A stretch of DNA of 14,180 nt from Lachnospiraceae bacterium (GCA_009774155.1 VSNE01000439.1:1-14180); one strand, 5' to 3'. Counted from the stretch's first letter, positions 1-7,083 are shown. A program made the numbers and translations. Notes: generated by a model not told the origin, from the sequence alone.

Positions 1-369
1 GATGTAAAGAAGGCTGTCAGTGTGCTCGAAAATCACAACACTACCAGGGATTATCAGGCTCTGGAAGAAATCTTGCCATTGGTTCTGGTAATCTTGAAAT
101 CTAAGGTTACAGAAGAAGAGCCTCCAGCCGGCGCTATGAAGTTTTACGCCCCAATTTGGGTAGATGTGCTTCTGGAACGTCTCAGCACTCAGAAGCACCC
201 ACTTTCTGATGAAGAATATCAGATATTCCGGTCGGACGTTGAAAAGTTGTCTATAAGCGATTATAAGGTAGCAGATAACGACCTTATGGGGTATAAACCA
301 GTCTATACCTCAATAGAAGGTATCTCTGAAGTGGTGCTGGCTTTGAAACATTACTTCAAGCTACTTTAA
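1..369 (+). CDS. Hypothetical protein, 5'-truncated by the window edge
   Basis: The reading frame is open from base 1 (gat gta aag...), so the gene almost certainly begins upstream. The first in-frame GTG at 22 is unlikely to be the true start. About 122 residues are visible, ending KHYFKLL. The visible part is a soluble, mixed-charge, probably mostly helical protein with no signal peptide, membrane segment or metal motif that I can recognise. It lies 53 bp upstream of nrdJ on the same strand and may share a transcript with it, although a stem-loop sits in the gap. No function is assigned. Confidence 0.6.
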   Translation, partial: DVKKAVSVLENHNTTRDYQALEEILPLVLVILKSKVTEEEPPAGAMKFYAPIWVDVLLERLSTQKHPLSDEEYQIFRSDVEKLSISDYKVADNDLMGYKPVYTSIEGISEVVLALKHYFKLL

Positions 370-382
370 TCTATTATTAGGT

Positions 383-406
383 GCCGGGCAGACTGTTCTG
401 CCTGGC
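383..406 (+). terminator. Strong stem-loop between the first gene and nrdJ
   Basis: A 10-bp stem (383-392 with 397-406, one G.U pair) closes a 4-nt loop, 13 bp after the upstream stop and 16 bp before the nrdJ ATG. A run of five T lies at 414-418, not directly against the stem, so this may be a weak terminator, an mRNA processing or stability element, or a structure affecting nrdJ translation. Its position also argues against starting nrdJ at the GTG at 381. Confidence 0.45.
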
Positions 407-422
407 TCCAACATTTTTAGCT

Positions 423-2720
423 ATGGAACAATCAAATAATCTCAAACAAAGTGATAACCCTTCAGCTGGCCTTGGCATGACAGTCGAGGAATGGTTGAAT
501 GGAGAAGCTCTTTCAATCGACATTTGGAAGAAAAAATATCAGCAGGGAGATGAGACTTTTGAGCAATGGCTTGATAGAGTGTCTGGTGGCAATCAGTGCA
601 TACGTCAGCTTATCAAAGAACAGAAGTTTATCTTTGCTGGTAGAATCCTATCCAATCGTGGTGTGACTGATCGTAAGATCACATACAGTAATTGTTACTG
701 CCTGACCCTTCCCCAGGATTCTTTGGAATCAATCTTTGATGCTGGTTCAAAACTGGCGAGAACATTCAGTTATGGTGGTGGATGCGGTCTTGACATTAGC
801 AATCTCAGACCCAAAAATGCCCCGGTCAATAATGCGGCCAAAAGCACTTCTGGCACTGTCAGCTTTATGGATCTTTACAGTTACATTACTGGCCTCATAG
901 GTCAGGAGGGCCGGCGCGGTGCGTTAATGATCAGCATTTCTTGTGAACATCCTGATTTGGTTGAGTTCATCAATCTTAAATCAGATCTTGACATCTGCAC
1001 TAAGGCCAATATCTCAGTTCGCGTGACAGATGCTTTTATGCGGGCTGTAGAGGCTAATGCTGATTTTAAGCTCCACTTCACAATGGAGAATGGTTCTGAA
1101 ATCACAAGAGTTGTCAATGCCAAAGAGGTGTTTATGCTTCTGGCACGTCGTAACTGGGAAATGGCAGAGCCGGGTATTTTATACTGGGATCGAATTTCCA
1201 ACTACAATCTTCTCCAAAATACTGATTTCAAGTATGCTGGAGTAAACCCATGCGCCGAAGAACCCTTGCCGGCGGGTGGTTCCTGCTTGCTCGGTAGCCT
1301 AAATCTTTCCAAGTTCGTGACCAAGCCTTTTACTGCTGATGCCAGTGTTAATACAATAGCTCTACGATCAGCAGTAGAGTGTGCCGTTAAAGCCTTGAAT
1401 GGCGTACTAATGGAGGGGTTGCCGTTACATCCTCTTCAGGAGCAACGAGAGTCCGTTTCAGGCTGGCGTCAGATAGGTTTGGGAACAATGGGCTTAGGTG
1501 ATATGCTTATCAAATTGGGTCTGAAATATGGTTCGCCTGAATCACTTACTGTAATTGAAGAGGTTTATCGTCTTATAGCAATTCACGCTGTTCTCACCTC
1601 TTTACAGTTGGCAAAAGAGAACGGAGCCTTCCCCAACTGCACTGATAAAATCAAGAAGGCTATGGTAAAGAGCGATTTTATTCGCAATCTGAATCTCTCA
1701 GACACTATCCTGAAAGAGATTGAGCATTATGGCCTATACAATTCTCAGCTTTTAACCTGCGCTCCGACTGGCACAATCGGCACTATGCTTCAGATAAGCA
1801 CTGGAGTAGAACCTAATTTCGCTTTTTCATATAACCGCAGGACCGTATCACTCAACGATGAAGAAACTATCTACAAAGTTGACACTCCCATTACAGCTCA
1901 ATATAAAGAAGTGACCGGAGAGGCCATTCTGCCGGACTTTTTCGTAGCGGCCGATGAAATCCCTTACAAAGATAGAATAGAGGTTCAGGCGATGCTCCAG
2001 AGCTTCATAGACGCCTCTATCAGTTCGACCGTGAATCTCCCTAATTCCACTACTGTGGAAGATGTGGCCGACCTGTATATGCTGGCTTGGAAGAAAGGAC
2101 TCAAAGGCATTACTATCTGGCGTAATGGATGTGAGCGACAAGCTATCTTGTCAAAAGATGAACAGCCTACAAAAGAAGAGATTTCACCAAATACTCCGAC
2201 CAAAATCAGGAAGGCTTCTGACGATTGTATCGGTCGAAAGCGCACTCTGATAACTGGTTGTGGCACTCTTCATCTGACAGCCTTCTTTGATCGAGAAACT
2301 GGTCAGTTGCTTGAAACATATTTCAGCAAAGGTTCTCAGGGTGGTTGCGCACTCTTTATGGCTGGATTGTCAAGAATGGTGTCGCTGGCAGCCAGAGGAA
2401 ATATCTCTATTGAGGATATTGTGGACCAACTTAAAAGTGCTGGCACTTGTCCTTCTTATGCAGTTCGTAAGGCCACCAAGAATGATACCTCAAAAGGATC
2501 TTCTTGCCCAGTAGCTATCGGATTTGCTTTAACCGATATGTATAATCAGCTTCAGCAAGAGTTGAAGATGAGAGATATACAAAAAGGAGCTGGTGGTTAT
2601 CAGTCAGTTCAGAATGGAACCACAAGCGGAAATCCCAAGTGTCCGAAGTGTGGCGAGGAACTGAATATGTCTGAGGGTTGTATGACGTGCCCTTCGTGTG
2701 GTTATTCCAAATGTAGCTGA
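423..2720 (+). CDS. nrdJ: Class II (adenosylcobalamin-dependent) ribonucleotide reductase
   Basis: Reduces ribonucleotides to deoxyribonucleotides with a B12-generated thiyl radical, supplying DNA precursors without oxygen. The 765-residue protein shows the active-site motif NPCAEE at residues 275-280 (radical Cys277, Glu279). Cys91 (SNCY) and Cys288, exactly 11 after Cys277, are the redox pair expected for class II. The loop APTGTIG is at 447-453. A TSCPD-type domain runs from about 602 to 710 (GSSCPVAIG near 692-700). The tail has CPKC (740-743) and a CMTCPSCGYSKC-like cluster (753-764), a probable zinc/redox tail. There is no glycyl-radical motif, so it is not class III. The ATG at 423 is preferred over the GTG at 381, which would add 14 residues encoded by a stem-loop. 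Its stop overlaps the next gene by 1 nt. A large phage is a plausible owner, but the gene alone could also be chromosomal. Confidence 0.95.
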   Translation: MEQSNNLKQSDNPSAGLGMTVEEWLNGEALSIDIWKKKYQQGDETFEQWLDRVSGGNQCIRQLIKEQKFIFAGRILSNRGVTDRKITYSNCYCLTLPQDSLESIFDAGSKLARTFSYGGGCGLDISNLRPKNAPVNNAAKSTSGTVSFMDLYSYITGLIGQEGRRGALMISISCEHPDLVEFINLKSDLDICTKANISVRVTDAFMRAVEANADFKLHFTMENGSEITRVVNAKEVFMLLARRNWEMAEPGILYWDRISNYNLLQNTDFKYAGVNPCAEEPLPAGGSCLLGSLNLSKFVTKPFTADASVNTIALRSAVECAVKALNGVLMEGLPLHPLQEQRESVSGWRQIGLGTMGLGDMLIKLGLKYGSPESLTVIEEVYRLIAIHAVLTSLQLAKENGAFPNCTDKIKKAMVKSDFIRNLNLSDTILKEIEHYGLYNSQLLTCAPTGTIGTMLQISTGVEPNFAFSYNRRTVSLNDEETIYKVDTPITAQYKEVTGEAILPDFFVAADEIPYKDRIEVQAMLQSFIDASISSTVNLPNSTTVEDVADLYMLAWKKGLKGITIWRNGCERQAILSKDEQPTKEEISPNTPTKIRKASDDCIGRKRTLITGCGTLHLTAFFDRETGQLLETYFSKGSQGGCALFMAGLSRMVSLAARGNISIEDIVDQLKSAGTCPSYAVRKATKNDTSKGSSCPVAIGFALTDMYNQLQQELKMRDIQKGAGGYQSVQNGTTSGNPKCPKCGEELNMSEGCMTCPSCGYSKCS

Positions 2721-3181
2721 TGATGCTGAAGTATCGTGACATAGCAATAGGATTACAGGAGATACCCAATGAGGTGTCTCTTGTAATCAATATTGCCAAC
2801 TGCCCATTCAAATGCAAAGGATGCAATACTAAACACTTATGGGAAGATTCTGGTGAGCTATTGAGTTATGAGAATCTTGAAATGCTGATAGACTCCACAA
2901 TTCAAGATATAACTTGTGTCTTATTTATGGGTGGAGATGTTGCTCCTGATGAGATCAACGAATTGGCAGCTTACATTAGAAACCATTATCCAGACTTGAA
3001 GATTGGCTGGTATAGTGGTGGCGAAACAATCACGGTTTTCACTGAGTATCAAAATTTCGATTATTTGAAATTTGGACCATTCATCAAAAAGTTAGGACCA
3101 CTCAGTTCTCCCAAGACAAATCAACGGCTTTATAAAGTAGAAGGAGGGGTATTAAGGAATATAACCCGGCTTTTATGGTAA
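2720..3181 (+). CDS. NrdG-like radical SAM protein (anaerobic RNR-activase family)
   Basis: A short radical SAM protein of 153 residues. The 4Fe-4S/SAM cysteines are visible as CPFKCKGC (Cys28, Cys32, Cys35; C-x3-C-x2-C). A GGD motif follows at about residues 71-73 (FMGGDV), and the C-terminal region GPFIKKLGPL...TNQRLYKV resembles small activase proteins annotated as anaerobic ribonucleotide reductase activating proteins. The start ATG at 2720 overlaps the nrdJ TGA by one base, with a second ATG at 2723; this is tight translational coupling in one operon. NrdG normally installs a glycyl radical on class III NrdD, yet the neighbour here is class II, which does not need one. Its real partner is therefore unclear: an nrdD elsewhere, or an unknown accessory role with NrdJ. 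Confidence 0.85.
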   Translation: MMLKYRDIAIGLQEIPNEVSLVINIANCPFKCKGCNTKHLWEDSGELLSYENLEMLIDSTIQDITCVLFMGGDVAPDEINELAAYIRNHYPDLKIGWYSGGETITVFTEYQNFDYLKFGPFIKKLGPLSSPKTNQRLYKVEGGVLRNITRLLW

Positions 3182-3197
3182 CTTACCTAACAAAATG

Positions 3198-3240
3198 AAA
3201 TCACAACTTGTCAGTGATACTCTGGCGGTTGTGATTTTTT
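3198..3240 (+). terminator. Intrinsic terminator of the nrdJ operon
   Basis: A perfect 10-bp inverted repeat (3198-3207 with 3228-3237) surrounds a 20-nt loop. T residues run from 3235 to 3240, partly inside the stem. It starts 17 bp after the stop of the radical SAM gene. The layout is that of a rho-independent terminator reading rightwards. Confidence 0.8.
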
Positions 3241-3241
3241 A

Positions 3242-3273
3242 TTTGGCTCGACACGAGTTTTTTAGTAATTTTG
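3242..3273 (+). promoter_or_regulatory. Bacteroides-type -33/-7 promoter
   Basis: TTTG at 3242-3245 and TAATTTTG at 3266-3273 are separated by 20 nt. They match the Bacteroidetes primary sigma-factor consensus (TTTG, 19-21 nt, TAnnTTTG) at the proper spacing. It directly follows the terminator of the upstream operon and would start transcripts near 3278-3283, giving rise to the structured segment and perhaps the lipoprotein mRNA. Confidence 0.7.
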
Positions 3274-3277
3274 CAGG

Positions 3278-3454
3278 TGCATCCGTACATTGAGTATCGG
3301 ACGTGACATAGCCTAATTCGCGTCGAAATCACCACCTCGAAAAAGAAGAAGGCATTATCTCTCATTAGGCGGGTCTGCGCATAAGCGTGGAGCCTGCCTT
3401 GTGAGATATGGTTTGTGGTGAACCACGACGCGAGGGCATGGCTCTACGCTTTTT
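3278..3454 (+). ncRNA. Candidate structured RNA or structured leader, family not recognised
   Basis: No convincing ORF covers this 317-bp gene gap (3182-3498). From the promoter the transcript can fold into nested helices: 3318-3325 with 3426-3433 (8 bp), 3329-3335 with 3415-3421 (7 bp), 3356-3364 with 3400-3408 (9 bp, one mismatch), and 3367-3380 with 3385-3399 (14 pairs including G.U, one bulged G at 3392, loop ATAA). A small stem (3433-3437 with 3441-3445) comes before a T5 run at 3450-3454 and could terminate it. A competing hairpin GTGG/CCAC (3415-3426) would open the second helix, a possible switch. The long bulged rod recalls 6S-like RNAs in shape only. It could equally be a 5' leader of the lipoprotein gene 45 nt downstream. 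The 5' end is estimated from the promoter. Confidence 0.5.
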
Positions 3455-3498
3455 GTGTGTCATTGCCGTTTTTGAGAGAATATTAACTATAAACCAAA

Positions 3499-3882
3499 AT
3501 GGCTATGAAACAGTCGATAATTATCCTTTTGCTCACTTTGATGCTGGGAGCTTGCAGCAACAAAGACACCGCGCCACAACAATGGGAATACAACATCGTT
3601 TCTTTCCCCGGTTCAAAACTACCTACAGTGTATAGCCCTAATGATGAAAAGGCTCTAATTGAACTAAGCAATTCTCAGACTCTTCATTTTCCAGAAGCCT
3701 CTTCTATCCCAAATTCTTTGAATCTTTATGGCAAAGAAGGATGGGAACTCGTGAGTGTGTACACTACTACGGAAACTGTTTTTCCCAATTTTGGTGATCC
3801 CAGTTATCATACTGGAGTCAAAGAAAACACTCGGACTAATACGATTAATTTTGTATTCAAGCGTCCTAAACAAGAAAATTGA
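3499..3882 (+). CDS. Small lipoprotein with DUF4177-like domain
   Basis: A 127-residue protein with a type II signal peptide: MAMKQ, a hydrophobic stretch IIILLLTLML, then the lipobox LGAC with the lipidated Cys at residue 19. It is therefore probably anchored in the cell envelope. The mature part begins with QWEYNIVSF and carries LNLYGKEGWELVSVYT near residues 74-89, the signature spacing of DUF4177-like proteins (WEY...GxEGWELV). The start is ATG 3499, with a second ATG at 3505. It has its own upstream promoter/leader and a terminator directly after the stop. In a phage context it would be a lysogenic-conversion type cargo gene; in a chromosome, an ordinary envelope protein. Function unknown. 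Confidence 0.8.
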   Translation: MAMKQSIIILLLTLMLGACSNKDTAPQQWEYNIVSFPGSKLPTVYSPNDEKALIELSNSQTLHFPEASSIPNSLNLYGKEGWELVSVYTTTETVFPNFGDPSYHTGVKENTRTNTINFVFKRPKQEN

Positions 3883-3886
3883 TAAA

Positions 3887-3925
3887 AGAGAAATGCACCG
3901 GGCAATTTACTCGGTGCATTTCTTT
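3887..3925. terminator. Bidirectional terminator between convergent arms
   Basis: A perfect 11-bp stem (3890-3900 with 3912-3922), extendable by A-T and G.U pairs to 14, surrounds an 11-nt loop. T-rich sequence flanks it on both strands. It ends the plus-strand lipoprotein gene and the whole minus-strand arm. The last codons and stop of the minus-strand gene (stop at 3907) lie inside the hairpin. Confidence 0.8.
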
Positions 3926-4302
3926 ACAGCTTCGTGAATGTAGAAGCTGTTTCTGGCGTAATAAACGGCATCTTTTAGAGTCCATCCAGTAAGACGTAGA
4001 GGTTTCATTCCAAAACGGCGATATGAGATAAGGGCTCTTCTGAAGCGTGCTGATCGAAAAGCTGGGTTATCGCTATTCAAAGCAATGGTTTCTATCGCCT
4101 CATAGCTGATGATTTGGTTTCTATGAGTCAATCTCAACACACTATGATACTCCATCAATAGTAAATATTGAATAGGAGCATATACGAATAGAAAATGCCC
4201 TACAGCCGTTTCATTGAATTTGACCTTAGTCCTGCGGCTGTTCGTTTTCGGCCCCCGTTTCTTTTTTCTTACGGCCTTTTTGCTTCGGGGCTGAGGTTTC
4301 AT
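3907..4302 (-). CDS. Hypothetical basic protein, overlapping its upstream neighbour
   Basis: A 131-residue reading if started at the ATG at 4302. The N-terminus is strongly basic (KKAVRKKKRGPKTNSRRTKVKF, residues about 7-28), followed by FNETAVGHFLFVYAP and a basic, Arg/Tyr-rich C-terminal half. The frame is open further up to an ATG at 4356. The start is uncertain because the first 77 bp overlap the end of the preceding minus-strand gene in another frame. Either a true overlapping start, a later start (such as the ATG encoding MEYHSV), or a +1 frameshift joining the two frames could produce it. The stop lies within the terminator hairpin. No family recognised; last gene of the minus-strand arm. 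Confidence 0.55.
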   Translation of the reverse strand: MKPQPRSKKAVRKKKRGPKTNSRRTKVKFNETAVGHFLFVYAPIQYLLLMEYHSVLRLTHRNQIISYEAIETIALNSDNPAFRSARFRRALISYRRFGMKPLRLTGWTLKDAVYYARNSFYIHEAVKKCTE

Positions 4303-4474
4303 CGGCTGTTGCCATAACCTCTCCTTCTCCCCGGCTCGGAACTTGATCTCCAGCATCGGTTTCAGTAGTTACTTCAGTGGGCGCCGGCAATTCAGTTGAC
4401 TTAACTTCCGGCTGATTTTCTTGTTTCTGTTTTCTCTGAAAGGCATAGTCACTGCCCAGGTTGTGAACTTTCAT
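4226..4474 (-). CDS. Small Pro/Glu/Lys-rich hypothetical protein
   Basis: An 82-residue, low-complexity, probably disordered protein starting MKVHNLGSDYAFQRKQ and rich in E, T, P and K, with a GRKKKE stretch near the end. It starts 19 bp after the stop of the tryptophan-rich protein gene (4494) and overlaps the next gene by 77 bp. In that overlap both frames encode a lysine-rich run from the same A-rich sequence. Function unknown. It could be the first part of a two-frame product with the downstream ORF. Confidence 0.6.
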   Translation of the reverse strand: MKVHNLGSDYAFQRKQKQENQPEVKSTELPAPTEVTTETDAGDQVPSRGEGEVMATADETSAPKQKGRKKKETGAENEQPQD

Positions 4475-4493
4475 AATCTATTGAATTTGATAG

Positions 4494-5138
4494 TTAATAT
4501 TCGGTGTCTGCCACAATGATGTTGATTTTATTGAAGTTGATCATAAACTTCGACATGATGTTGCGGATGTCTCGTTCATAATCTTCGTGATTGTAATTGA
4601 CTGTATCAACAATGGCTGGAGCATAAACATTGGTCTGGTCAATAGACTCCAGATAATCATCATTATACTTCTTGCCATTGTCCTCATTATCCCACAATAG
4701 AGCGTTATTCCATAGCATCCTGTTTTCCCACAAGCCGGTATTGATGCAAGTGAGATTCATATTCATATTAACAAGAGGCTCTGTGTCAACACTCCATCTT
4801 AGAGCATTATCCCAGTGTAATCCATTTCGCCATACATTGCTGCTGAAACAAGAGGCGGATTCATTGATACCTTGAGTAATAAAGAAGTTATCGTTCTCTT
4901 TCAAGAAATGGGTTTTGAGGCGATACTTCAAATACCACTCCAAGGAAGATTTCTGCGCTGTGATATGACATTCTATATACCTTTCCAATCCCCAAGCCTT
5001 AAATCGACTGTGCGCTGAAGCGATTGGGCTAAGAATGGCTTGTAGGAGCAAAGATGTTTTCTTGCCCCTGGCCCAGAAAGGCAATAGTCTGCCAATCAGT
5101 TTCGCATTGTTGATATTTGTAAAATCAATATTTATCAT
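4494..5138 (-). CDS. Tail-associated protein with two tryptophan modules
   Basis: A 214-residue protein. The first 85 residues hold a hydrophobic, basic region (LIGRLLPFWARGKKTSLLLQ, residues 14-33). Then come two copies of the module C-x5-W-x5-W-x5-W with Asn two residues after Trp: Cys97 with Trp103/109/115, and Cys131 with Trp137/143/149. The C-terminus is an asparagine- and tyrosine-rich tail. The same module occurs seven times in the long fibre-like protein and once near the end of the 154-residue protein. Its start overlaps the stop of the baseplate-like gene by 4 nt (ATGA), so it belongs to that transcription/translation unit. Likely a tail-tip or baseplate periphery component; this is inferred from context only. 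Confidence 0.7.
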   Translation of the reverse strand: MINIDFTNINNAKLIGRLLPFWARGKKTSLLLQAILSPIASAHSRFKAWGLERYIECHITAQKSSLEWYLKYRLKTHFLKENDNFFITQGINESASCFSSNVWRNGLHWDNALRWSVDTEPLVNMNMNLTCINTGLWENRMLWNNALLWDNEDNGKKYNDDYLESIDQTNVYAPAIVDTVNYNHEDYERDIRNIMSKFMINFNKINIIVADTEY

Positions 5139-6076
5139 TGCTCTTCCAGTTCGGCAAAATACTGGTCCATTTTTGATGCTGGAACCAGCGTGAGGTTGTC
5201 ACTATTGATTGTCATTACTGAGTTCGTATCAAGCAAGCGGATATAACCACTTTTTAACCTGATCCGATTACTCAGTTCCACCGGCTCGTCATACTTACGG
5301 TCGGTAGTATTGTAAGAGCTGATGTATATCTTGATGTTATTGCTGATGTCGGTGATATGTTCTGTTTTTCTAATCACGTCTAAGACAGACTGATAGTAGA
5401 ACATACCATTAAACTCCATCTCATTGGCAAAGTCAATCATTGCCTGCTGTAATTCAGTCAACGCTTGGGCCGCTGTGACATAGCTGTCATTGTAAAAAAT
5501 AGGATTATGTTTGTCAGCAACTATCGTTACAATGTCTCCGGGGGAACTTTCACAATATATGTCAGCACCAACAAATTTAATTTGTTGGATAAACATACGA
5601 AAAGCGGTCAGCTCATAGTCATTGAGAGCCATATAAGGAATACCATTATTGACCTCATTGGAGTTATCGTTTGCTTTACAAATTTTCAGAGTAAGAGACT
5701 TGTCATCGGTTTGCCAGGCTGCTTTTTCAATGATCCTATGGGAAGTGTCCGGCTGGGCATATTCAATTTTCATAGTATCTTCATTGAACCGTAGCTCATC
5801 ACCAGTCTCAGTTACACTATTGTACTGAAACTTTTTCGCCATCATTGCATACCAATCTGGAGTGCCATTGATACGGCCATTGAGGACTTCAGCAATCCTT
5901 ACCTGAAAGAGGTCGAGGACGGCTTCGTAGGTGTGGATGCAGACCGCCACAACATAAGTCAGCAGATTGAGCATACTGAGCTTACTGTTGCTACGGCCTG
6001 TATTGAGTTCTGTCAGCTGCAAGTAGTTGTTTCTTGTGCTGACAGCTTCGGAATATATTTGGCTTACACTTCTCAT
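5135..6076 (-). CDS. Baseplate-like phage structural protein (tentative)
   Basis: A 313-residue protein. The N-terminus is helical (residues 1-70, MRSVSQIYSEAVSTRNNY...LNLLTYVVAVCIHTYE), followed by a GTPDWYAMMAKKFQYN segment (91-106) and a mixed alpha/beta region with AQALTELQQAMIDFAN around 200-220. This layout resembles proteins encoded in Bacteroidetes phage baseplate regions (J-like), but I see no decisive motif. It is joined by 4-nt ATGA overlaps to the LysM/gpX-like gene upstream and the tryptophan-rich gene downstream, so the three are translationally coupled. The order gpX-like then baseplate-like is what contractile-tail gene clusters show. Confidence 0.6.
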   Translation of the reverse strand: MRSVSQIYSEAVSTRNNYLQLTELNTGRSNSKLSMLNLLTYVVAVCIHTYEAVLDLFQVRIAEVLNGRINGTPDWYAMMAKKFQYNSVTETGDELRFNEDTMKIEYAQPDTSHRIIEKAAWQTDDKSLTLKICKANDNSNEVNNGIPYMALNDYELTAFRMFIQQIKFVGADIYCESSPGDIVTIVADKHNPIFYNDSYVTAAQALTELQQAMIDFANEMEFNGMFYYQSVLDVIRKTEHITDISNNIKIYISSYNTTDRKYDEPVELSNRIRLKSGYIRLLDTNSVMTINSDNLTLVPASKMDQYFAELEEQ

Positions 6077-6744
6077 TGCGTAATTATAAGTTTTTTCAAA
6101 TCCTCATTATCTAATACTGAGAGAAACTCATCAGCATATATGACACCAAGTGGATAATATACACCATTCAATTCCCGGAAGTCTAATTTGGTACATTCAA
6201 AGTCTCCATATAGAGTAATGATATGTTTCCCGGACCCCTTATAACAGTGCTCCACTTCTTGTTCTTCGGTACCCTCAACAATCTGAGGTGCGGTGTAATC
6301 TCCCCAGTCCACGATGAGATGAGTGTCAGCTTTTAAGCGAACAATCATATCAGATACCTGACCCTGATGGTGTATGACCATTCGGGGAGTATAGAGTGAT
6401 TCCCAATACATATTCTGCTCATCCGATGACATATCAGAGAGCGAATTGTATTGAGCGGAATGATAGGTTGCAATATGAGTCTTAACCACCTCTTCAATGT
6501 CAAGATAGTTATAGATATGCTCACCATTTTTTACCAGCACGTTATTGTCCTTTAGCCATATTACAATGTTTTTGTTTACAGCAAATTCCTCGTGGTAATT
6601 AAGAATCATCCCATAAGAAAGCTGGGTTTCCATATTGAGCCAACTATTACTTGCCAGCAAATCAAAAATGCCCTCTACGCTGCCATAGAGAGTTAATGCT
6701 ACATCGTATATGTTTTGTCCGCTTCGGACTTTATATTGTGCCAT
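6073..6744 (-). CDS. LysM/gpX-like tail protein with PKD-like domain
   Basis: A 223-residue protein. Residues 1-35 (MAQYKVRSGQNIYDVALTLYG, then GIFDLLASN) match the LysM/tail-protein-X type repeat that caps contractile tail tubes or binds peptidoglycan. Residues about 133-190 contain DWGDYT (146-151) and HCYKGSGKHIITLYGD (166-181), the two hallmark strands of a PKD-like immunoglobulin-fold domain. A short leucine-rich C-terminal end follows (LGVIYADEFLSVLDNEDLKKL). The start ATG at 6744 lies 4 nt after the AT-rich motif at 6749-6764. The stop overlaps the start of the baseplate-like gene by 4 nt. Probably a tail-tube-to-baseplate or tail-tip protein. Confidence 0.75.
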   Translation of the reverse strand: MAQYKVRSGQNIYDVALTLYGSVEGIFDLLASNSWLNMETQLSYGMILNYHEEFAVNKNIVIWLKDNNVLVKNGEHIYNYLDIEEVVKTHIATYHSAQYNSLSDMSSDEQNMYWESLYTPRMVIHHQGQVSDMIVRLKADTHLIVDWGDYTAPQIVEGTEEQEVEHCYKGSGKHIITLYGDFECTKLDFRELNGVYYPLGVIYADEFLSVLDNEDLKKLIITQ

Positions 6745-6748
6745 TGTT

Positions 6749-6764
6749 TTTATTATTAATAGTC
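6749..6764 (-). repeat. 16-nt AT-rich intergenic motif, copy 1
   Basis: On the minus strand this reads GACTATTAATAATAAA and is identical to a second copy at 7529-7544. It lies directly after the holin-like stop codon and 4 nt before the gpX-like ATG. It could be a translation-enhancing A/T leader or an RNA processing site; it is too close to the ATG to be an ordinary promoter. Confidence 0.5.
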
Positions 6765-6769
6765 TGGCT

Positions 6770-7000
6770 TCAGTGCTTTTGAGTGAACTTAGCAGTCGCA
6801 GTCATTCCAGCACCGATACCGATAAGGTATGGATAAAGAGACTCCCACCATTCCGGGATTGTTGCACCCCCGGAAGTAAGAGCCATTTGGATTGCAAGTG
6901 CGACAGCAGCCACACCAGTACCAATACCTATAATCCACTGGAAGAAGATAGGGATTTGAGCTTTCCAGCGTTCTTTTATGGTAGAAAATACCTTTTTCAT
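6770..7000 (-). CDS. Holin-like small membrane protein
   Basis: A 76-residue protein starting MKKVFSTIKERWK. Two hydrophobic segments are visible: residues about 17-41 (IPIFFQWIIGIGTGVAAVALAIQ...) and 54-71 (LYPYLIGIGAGMTATAKF), joined by a short loop with PEWWE, and ending in KFTQKH. Two membrane spans, a basic N-terminus and this length fit a phage holin that permeabilises the inner membrane for lysis. No endolysin is visible beside it. The ATG at 7000 is chosen because the longer frame would start at 7048, inside the terminator hairpin at 7034-7066. Confidence 0.65.
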   Translation of the reverse strand: MKKVFSTIKERWKAQIPIFFQWIIGIGTGVAAVALAIQMALTSGGATIPEWWESLYPYLIGIGAGMTATAKFTQKH

Positions 7001-7027
7001 TGCGATTTTGATGTTGGTTGGTTTTGT

Positions 7028-7066
7028 AAAAAAGCCGTCCAAGGACATAATATATCCAAGGACGGC
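7028..7066 (-). terminator. Intrinsic terminator, minus strand
   Basis: GCCGTCC/GGACGGC arms (7034-7040 with 7060-7066), plus three more pairs beyond a 2x2 internal loop, are followed on the minus strand by six T (7028-7033). It sits 17 bp after the stop of the 136-residue gene and separates the DGR-containing block from the holin-like and baseplate genes. Confidence 0.85.
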
Positions 7067-7083
7067 CTTATTGTGATGGAGAA

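Noticed and set aside
381..422. Earlier GTG start for nrdJ
   Set aside because: It would add 14 residues encoded by the stem-loop at 383-406 (PGRLFCLAPTFLA); the ATG at 423 gives an ordinary N-terminus.
1057..2514. Several short ORFs inside nrdJ on both strands
   Set aside because: They are shadows of the conserved nrdJ frame, whose motifs run without interruption.
3278..3498. Cobalamin riboswitch for the B12-dependent reductase
   Set aside because: No B12-box-like sequence was seen, and the segment lies downstream of nrdJ behind a terminator, not upstream of it.
7001..7048. Longer start for the holin-like gene
   Set aside because: The ATG at 7048 lies inside a terminator hairpin with a T6 run; the added residues are an accident of that hairpin.
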